From the IMG/VR virus record IMGVR_UViG_3300028571_000013, positions 61,190 through 125,189 of that record: a DNA stretch of 64,000 nt. The stretch is one strand, 5' to 3'. The first letter of the stretch is position 1. Each line of letters starts with the position of its first letter. A program made the position numbers and the translations under genes. The notes below the pieces were generated by a model, which worked only from the letters and a program-made list of their open reading frames with translations, ran no database searches and was not told the origin of the DNA. Shown piece after piece: positions 59,555-64,000 of this stretch. The stretch comes from a virus.

Positions 59555-62500
59555 TTAAATCAGACACGCGCCACCAGCACAACTAATTTCTTCTATTCCT
59601 ACGGTATTATCCTCGTCCTCAAATAGTTGTGTATAATCTACTTTTGAGAAACTTTCGTACAAATCACAATATAACTTCCAATTATAAACATCCTTCATGC
59701 AGTATGTCAATCTTTTAACATCTCCCTCAAAATATTTACCAGCAAAATTTTTCATTTTAGTTATAAATCTAAGCTTATCTTCGCTATCATTATCTTTGGC
59801 TTGATTCAGGTTAACGTAATCACAAGCTGCCCAGAGGTTATTATTGAATGCATTTAGTCCTAACTCTATTAGTCCGGAACACCATAAAGCAGCATCTCCG
59901 TACTCTTTTACAACCTCTCTACTGGTATAGACAGTAGTAAATGGAGCTTGAGTATAGTCTTTGTCCCCACTTTGTGGAATTAAGCTTATACCAGCAAAAA
60001 ATTTCCTATTATCATAGATATATTTTATTACTGAATTCCATTCATCTGGTTTAACGGTAACGGTATTGCTCACATTATGACTCAAATAAGATTGTGTGCA
60101 TAATGACCTATTTTTACCAGAATATACCCAGTTTTTTTGGGTTTCTTTTACTATTGATAACATTTCTACTGCTGGTAACTGATTCCTTAGTTTAGCGCCA
60201 TCTGGTACCTCTATAGGAAACTTAATGACCTCATCAGTATTGTTAGCAGACCATGAGGACTTCTCACAGGCCTGCGGGTTTACTTTTTTGAAGTGTTGGT
60301 ATGGGGCCTCTAAAATATTCGCCTGTACGTGTCTTATATAGCGTTTAGCGTGGTGTGGGTGTATACCAGAGCTTGTGCCTAACATACTACTGCTCGTACC
60401 TTCTGGCTTTAAACAGGTTACTCTGGCCGCTTGATTGATGCCAATTTTTTTAGCAATTTGTTTATTGGTTTCCACGGCTATTTGAGCACCCTGCTTTAGT
60501 ACTTTTTCCGTTAGGATAATATCATGTTTTTCCATGATTCCTGTTAGAGATACTCCTAAAAGTGCCTCTCTTTCAAAGATTTTGCAACTAATTTTACCGA
60601 GATAATCTAGTTTAGTAAAACCAGCCTGTAAAGTGCCTATGATAGCAGCAGCCTTGCATCTCTCGTAGAAATCAGCCTCATCTATTACAGAAGAGCAATT
60701 TACTGTGGATAGATTGCAACCCTGCCAACCAGACTTACCGGACTCTTCGTCTACAGGCCACATGCCGACCTCTACGCAGTTATGAACATAAACGCCGTCG
60801 TTATCGAAGGCGTGAATATCTTCGACTGTGCAATCGTATACATCTAATTCCCCAACTATAGTTTTATTAATAAGCGTATCGACGAAGTTAGTTCTATTTG
60901 GCATTCTTTGATAGTTATTAACTATTGTTTGAATTTTTTGAGCTTTGTCAATATTCTTAATAGGAACGTATTTTGAAAATCTGACTATATTATCGCTGCT
61001 AATCACTAGTTCATGAGATGCTTGGCAGAAATAGCTTTTTGTTCCACCGTTGCCGTCTGGCATCGCCCTGTCACCTTCTAATCTACGATTTTTGTAAATC
61101 TTAGAATAAATGCCTAAAGAATTAAGTGCTATTTGTAGATTTTGCAAATTTTCTAATTGAATAGATGATATTCTTAAAGAAGATCCTTTAATATTATTCA
61201 CAAGCACTGTTCCATCGGCATCAAAATATCCAGCAATCAAACCAGAAATATGATTCCACGAACCGCAAATAGATTTTTTACTTACTCTTTTGGATGTCCC
61301 GACCATACAATCATGCTTTGTTGCGAATTCCATTAACTTTTTGGATTCTATAGAACTATAAACAGCGATAGAGTTTTGTTCCTGTTTATTATGGTTATTG
61401 ATAAAACCAACATCTGATAGCATTTGATATGCTTCTGTTCTGTATTGTTCTTTAGATTCTCCCCACCATTTTAATTGCGCTGAATTTTTACTATTGTTTC
61501 CATCTCCTAAGAATAAACCTAGTAAATACCCCTTTTCCCAATCCCTATCAGATTGATTCAATTTTGCTATTCCATTAGTAACTCCTATATGATTATTAAT
61601 AACTACATTTTCGCCAAAACTAATATCCTTAGCTTCTTTCCAGCCAGTTTTTGTCATTATCTTGTGATTAGGAGTTACTTTTAATGATCTACCAGACTTA
61701 AATTGTAGTTCGATTACTTGTTTTGTGCCAGTTTTCCAAAAACCCTTATAGCTAGGATATGATACTCCATCAACGATAGCATTAAACGGCTTGTCAACAA
61801 GTTCAGAAACCATCTGTATCCCACTATCTGTTACTACTGTGGAATCGGCTACTACACAAGGATTAAAGGTCATTTCTGTGGAATCGCTCCAAATAAATCC
61901 CGGCTCACCAAATTCTTTGACACTAGCCATTAGTTTTTCAAATTGCTCTAATGACGTATCGTCTTTAAGTAGTAGTGCTGAGTTATTACTTCTTGCTCTT
62001 TGTGGATTATTTATGTACCAATTGCCTGTTTTAGCCTTTGCCATCTCCTCGTCATCAGCACTAAAAAGAGCCAAAGACGCGCTTCTACGAACGCCGCCGG
62101 ACAATACAGCATCACTACTATGCATAATAATGTCGTAGGCATCGATTGGCCTTAATTTTTTCTGACCTTTAGCTATACAATTATCTAGTAATACTCGGAT
62201 TTTTTCAAGACCATTTTGTAGCGGCTCAAAACCAGGAGCTTTACCAACTCCAGAACTTAAAGAAGATCCTTTTTTGCGTATATTGGAATAATCAAATATA
62301 ACATGGGCATTCTTATATTCCTTAAATTCTTCTATTGGTTTACTAAAATATGAGCTTAATAGTACCCCAAGAGCATCTGCCCACCCCTCAATACTGTCTT
62401 CTACAAAATATTTTGTTACATTTTCGGACGTTAGATTGTGTTCTAGGGTAGGTAGTTTTGCAATGTGGTGTTTTTGTACACTAAATCCTGTGCCACTGCC

Positions 62501-62827
62501 GCACAAAAGTAGCCAAAAACACTCTTGGAAAAACCTTAGTCTATCACAATAAGAGCTGGTACAATTATAAATTTTAGCATGTCTTTTCGTAATAGGTTCT
62601 CCGCCGAACTGTAAAGCTCTTTGACTGCCGAGCACCTTTTTCTTGTACATTATATCATAAGCCCAATCAATATCAGCCGTAATATTTTTGTCAGCATATG
62701 CCGTATGCATCATATTCCTAACTCTGTCAACAGCCTCTTTCCACGTTTCTCTTCTGTTTTGGTCTTCTATCCAACGAGCATATTTGCTAACAAAAGTATA
62801 ATTCTGCAATTCTTGAAGTGCTGACAT
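59555..62827 (-). CDS. nrdJ: Class II ribonucleoside-triphosphate reductase with intein
   Basis: 1,090 residues including a 360-residue intein (324-683); the spliced enzyme would be about 730 residues. NCTSSYCDRLRFF and FWLLLCGSGTGFSVQKHHI match monomeric B12-dependent reductases of the Lactobacillus type, and the C-terminus CAGGACL holds the redox Cys pair. The active-site loop FNPC-VE is interrupted by the intein after FNP; splicing restores FNPCVEVGM. SLIPQSGDKDYTQAPF is also conserved. It makes dNTPs without oxygen dependence, using adenosylcobalamin. AAGGAG lies seven bases before ATG 62827. Confidence 0.9.
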   Translation of the reverse strand: MSALQELQNYTFVSKYARWIEDQNRRETWKEAVDRVRNMMHTAYADKNITADIDWAYDIMYKKKVLGSQRALQFGGEPITKRHAKIYNCTSSYCDRLRFFQECFWLLLCGSGTGFSVQKHHIAKLPTLEHNLTSENVTKYFVEDSIEGWADALGVLLSSYFSKPIEEFKEYKNAHVIFDYSNIRKKGSSLSSGVGKAPGFEPLQNGLEKIRVLLDNCIAKGQKKLRPIDAYDIIMHSSDAVLSGGVRRSASLALFSADDEEMAKAKTGNWYINNPQRARSNNSALLLKDDTSLEQFEKLMASVKEFGEPGFIWSDSTEMTFNPCVVADSTVVTDSGIQMVSELVDKPFNAIVDGVSYPSYKGFWKTGTKQVIELQFKSGRSLKVTPNHKIMTKTGWKEAKDISFGENVVINNHIGVTNGIAKLNQSDRDWEKGYLLGLFLGDGNNSKNSAQLKWWGESKEQYRTEAYQMLSDVGFINNHNKQEQNSIAVYSSIESKKLMEFATKHDCMVGTSKRVSKKSICGSWNHISGLIAGYFDADGTVLVNNIKGSSLRISSIQLENLQNLQIALNSLGIYSKIYKNRRLEGDRAMPDGNGGTKSYFCQASHELVISSDNIVRFSKYVPIKNIDKAQKIQTIVNNYQRMPNRTNFVDTLINKTIVGELDVYDCTVEDIHAFDNDGVYVHNCVEVGMWPVDEESGKSGWQGCNLSTVNCSSVIDEADFYERCKAAAIIGTLQAGFTKLDYLGKISCKIFEREALLGVSLTGIMEKHDIILTEKVLKQGAQIAVETNKQIAKKIGINQAARVTCLKPEGTSSSMLGTSSGIHPHHAKRYIRHVQANILEAPYQHFKKVNPQACEKSSWSANNTDEVIKFPIEVPDGAKLRNQLPAVEMLSIVKETQKNWVYSGKNRSLCTQSYLSHNVSNTVTVKPDEWNSVIKYIYDNRKFFAGISLIPQSGDKDYTQAPFTTVYTSREVVKEYGDAALWCSGLIELGLNAFNNNLWAACDYVNLNQAKDNDSEDKLRFITKMKNFAGKYFEGDVKRLTYCMKDVYNWKLYCDLYESFSKVDYTQLFEDEDNTVGIEEISCAGGACLI
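59681..59710 (-). promoter_or_regulatory. Consensus sigma-70 promoter inside the reductase 3' end
   Basis: On the - strand, TTGACA at 59710-59705 and TATAAT at 59686-59681, both perfect, spaced 18 bases. Predicted start about 59,674, some 143 bases before the PhoH start. It lies in coding sequence for the end of the reductase, so selection for protein may contribute to the match. Confidence 0.6.
60779..61858 (-). mobile_element. Intein with LAGLIDADG homing endonuclease in the reductase
   Basis: Residues 324-683 of the reductase ORF. Block A is CVVADSTVVTDSG starting with Cys; block B has VTPNHKIMTKTGW. The endonuclease motifs are LLGLFLGDGN and LIAGYFDADGT. Block F/G reads DVYDCTVEDIHAF and GVYVHN followed by extein Cys. 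All splice residues (Cys1, the TxxH His, penultimate His, terminal Asn, Cys+1) are present, so splicing is expected. Both endonuclease motifs keep their acidic residue, so it is probably active. Confidence 0.93.
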
Positions 62828-62872
62828 CTGTGCTCCTTAGATTATATTGACTGTTGTCCGAATGATAAAACT

Positions 62873-62901
62873 TTTATATTAGAAAAAGTTATATATGTCA
62901 A
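62873..62901 (-). promoter_or_regulatory. Sigma-70-like promoter for the reductase
   Basis: On the - strand, TTGACA at 62901-62896 and TATAAA at 62878-62873, spaced 17 bases, in the 119-base gap between dCMP deaminase and reductase. Predicted start about 62,866, giving a leader of about 39 bases. Confidence 0.75.
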
Positions 62902-62946
62902 TTTTTTAGCTCTGTGTAAAAGATTATGATTACATTTTATGACTTA

Positions 62947-63414
62947 CTATACACCATCAACGATATTTTTTATCCAAGACATATCTGGATCTATTCTAAC
63001 TATTTCAATACCTGTTTGCTCTACAAACTTATCAAATCTGTCTTTGGCTTCTTGATCAAAAAGGACTGTGCCGTGGCTATTTGACATCACAACTTTACCC
63101 ACCCCCTCCTGCCATAAGGACATTATACAATCATTACAACTTTGTCCAGTTATATAAGCTATTCCGTTATCTGGGCGAATTGTACAATTAGATAGAGCAT
63201 TACGCTCTGCGTGTATCATCCAATGATATTTTTCTGGTCTTGTTATCGGCAATAGCTTGTCGTCCATACCTCTAGGAAATCCATTATATCCGACTCCAAG
63301 TATACGATTTTGTTGATCTGTTATGATACATCCGTGTTGAGTATGTATATCATGGCTACGCTGAGAAACAACTTTAGCTAATCCTAAAAAATAATGATTC
63401 CAAGAAGGTCTCAT
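62947..63414 (-). CDS. dCMP deaminase
   Basis: A 155-residue deaminase from ATG 63414 (MRPSWNHYFLGLAKVVSQRS), which fits the family's N-terminus. The frame is open up to 63,543, but a promoter lies inside that extension, so I reject the longer start. HAERNALSN carries the zinc-binding His and catalytic Glu; SCNDC the two Cys. It converts dCMP to dUMP and so feeds dTMP synthesis, and works with the reductase downstream. AGGA lies five bases before the start. No allosteric dCTP site could be judged. Confidence 0.88.
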   Translation of the reverse strand: MRPSWNHYFLGLAKVVSQRSHDIHTQHGCIITDQQNRILGVGYNGFPRGMDDKLLPITRPEKYHWMIHAERNALSNCTIRPDNGIAYITGQSCNDCIMSLWQEGVGKVVMSNSHGTVLFDQEAKDRFDKFVEQTGIEIVRIDPDMSWIKNIVDGV

Positions 63415-63448
63415 AGTATCCTGTGTTTTTTGTGTGGCTTGATACTGT

Positions 63449-63477
63449 ATTGTATCTCGTGTCTTCTGCTGTGTCAA
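63449..63477 (-). promoter_or_regulatory. Sigma-70-like promoter for dCMP deaminase
   Basis: On the - strand, TTGACA at 63477-63472 and TACAAT at 63454-63449, spaced 17 bases. It lies between the stop of the upstream ORF (63,504) and the deaminase start (63,414), giving a leader of about 28 bases, and supports that start. Confidence 0.7.
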
Positions 63478-63503
63478 GAGAGTCATTCCGATACTTGGGC
63501 ATA

Positions 63504-63650
63504 TTATAGAATAATAAAGTCCATAGGTTGATCTAATATACACTCAAGCATTGAGTCGTCAGAACTACCACTTTTATTTCGTATTTGATCTTCGAGCCAA
63601 TGTCCAATAACCACCTCTTTTTTAATGTTGGTTGTTTTAATTTTAGGCAA
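63504..63650 (-). pseudogene. 3' end of a phage ORF, cut off upstream
   Basis: In-frame codons from 63,650 to the TAA at 63,506-63,504 encode 48 residues containing KKEVVIGHWLEDQIRNK and DDSMLECILDQPMDFIIL. No ribosome site or ATG precedes it; the in-frame TGA at 63,653-63,651 lies within the + strand phosphoesterase frame. It resembles the C-terminus of a real gene of the right arm, because the deaminase promoter follows directly after its stop. The rest of the gene seems to have been replaced by unrelated sequence. Family unknown. Confidence 0.45.
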
Positions 63651-64000
63651 TCATGATGGTCCTGCTGAAGTTCTTTCGCATTTATTGGGCATAGATTTTC
63701 TGGAGGAGTATGTATTTGAGAGCGGGAATAAGAAAATTTTGGCTTTACACGGTGATAGATTTGACAGCGTTATAACAGACAGACCAATATTGGTCTATTT
63801 TGCGGACAAAATATACAAATTTATTCAAAAAATAGACAAAAGTTTTTATTTAGCTAAGCTTGCCAAGAAAAGCAGCAAGACTTTTTTAAGAAATGCAGAA
63901 ATTATAGAGAAAAAATCAACTGATTATATGAGAAAAATTGGCTGCGACATAGTTTGTTGTGGTCATGTGCATTATGCGACTGCAAAACCGCATACGGGTT
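63625..64000 (+). CDS. LpxH-like metallophosphoesterase, N-terminus missing, runs off window
   Basis: A + strand frame open to the window end, at least 125 residues. LILGNHDG, KILALHGDRFDS and IGCDIVCCGHVHYA are the GNHD, HGD and GHxH metal-binding motifs of calcineurin-like phosphoesterases of the LpxH/UDP-2,3-diacylglucosamine hydrolase group. The N-terminal DxH and GDxxD motifs that should precede GNHD by some 70 residues are absent: an in-frame TGA lies at 63,586-63,588 and no ribosome site precedes ATG 63,625. It is opposite in strand to the whole right arm. Likely a fragment fused to phage DNA. Confidence 0.6.
   Translation, partial: MLVVLILGNHDGPAEVLSHLLGIDFLEEYVFESGNKKILALHGDRFDSVITDRPILVYFADKIYKFIQKIDKSFYLAKLAKKSSKTFLRNAEIIEKKSTDYMRKIGCDIVCCGHVHYATAKPHTG

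Noticed and set aside
60925-60955. TTGACA on the - strand in the intein
   Set aside because: No -10-like hexamer at 15-19 bases.
61785-61815. TTGACA on the - strand in the reductase intein region
   Set aside because: The only -10-like sequence is 13 bases away and it lies mid-gene with no start downstream.
63415-63543. N-terminal extension of dCMP deaminase up to 63,543
   Set aside because: A promoter lies within it, the sequence is unlike the family, and MRPSWNHYF at 63,414 has a ribosome site.

Overview
The window is a stretch of an AT-rich tailed double-stranded DNA phage genome (Caudoviricetes), probably assembled from an environmental sample. It has two long, convergent transcription units that meet at about 38,490-38,502. 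Genes overlap by a few bases, most starts have AGGAG-like ribosome binding sites, and I see no tRNA, rRNA or CRISPR array. Portal, terminase and capsid genes are not in the window. The long tail operon suggests a long-tailed phage; no sheath gene could be recognised, so sipho- versus myovirus is left open.

Left arm (1-38,489, + strand): virion genes. First come short tail-fibre and adhesin genes (1-6,044), into which a GC-rich module (fibronectin type III segment plus an oxygenase-like ORF) has been inserted and duplicated as a 1,091-bp direct repeat. Then come small neck/connector genes (6,056-9,054), two paralogous tail-tube-like proteins (9,115-10,951), tail-assembly-chaperone-like genes (10,974-13,211), an enormous tape measure protein (13,315-30,876, 5,853 aa), and four distal-tail/baseplate genes (30,926-38,489). 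The tape measure protein is the most remarkable item. Between its TP901-like N-terminal core and its helical body it carries six cassettes, each bounded by a copy of a GGx(I/V/L)QxF linker. Among them are an ADP-ribosyltransferase-like domain, a HAD phosphatase domain and a second ADP-ribosyltransferase-like domain. A DnaJ-like domain lies further on.

Right arm (63,414 down to 38,503, - strand): replication, recombination and nucleotide metabolism. In transcription order: dCMP deaminase, class II ribonucleotide reductase with an intein in its active site, PhoH ATPase, HNH nuclease, several small proteins, RecA, a Vsr-like nuclease, DnaB helicase, DnaG primase, dNMP kinase, RecB-like nuclease, a C-family DNA polymerase split into two genes around a DnaQ-type exonuclease, SSB, a glycosyltransferase cluster, a free-standing homing endonuclease, a putative strand-annealing protein and a zinc-binding protein. 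Six close matches to TTGACA/TATAAT promoters lie in gaps or just inside the 3' ends of upstream genes. With the good ribosome binding sites, these point to a host using a canonical sigma-70; this argues against Bacteroidota, even though one baseplate gene carries SprB-like repeats.

The last ~400 bases (63,600-64,000) look like a different piece of DNA. A + strand LpxH-like phosphoesterase without its N-terminus meets a - strand phage ORF without its N-terminus at the same place, which suggests a chimeric join or a recombination endpoint.
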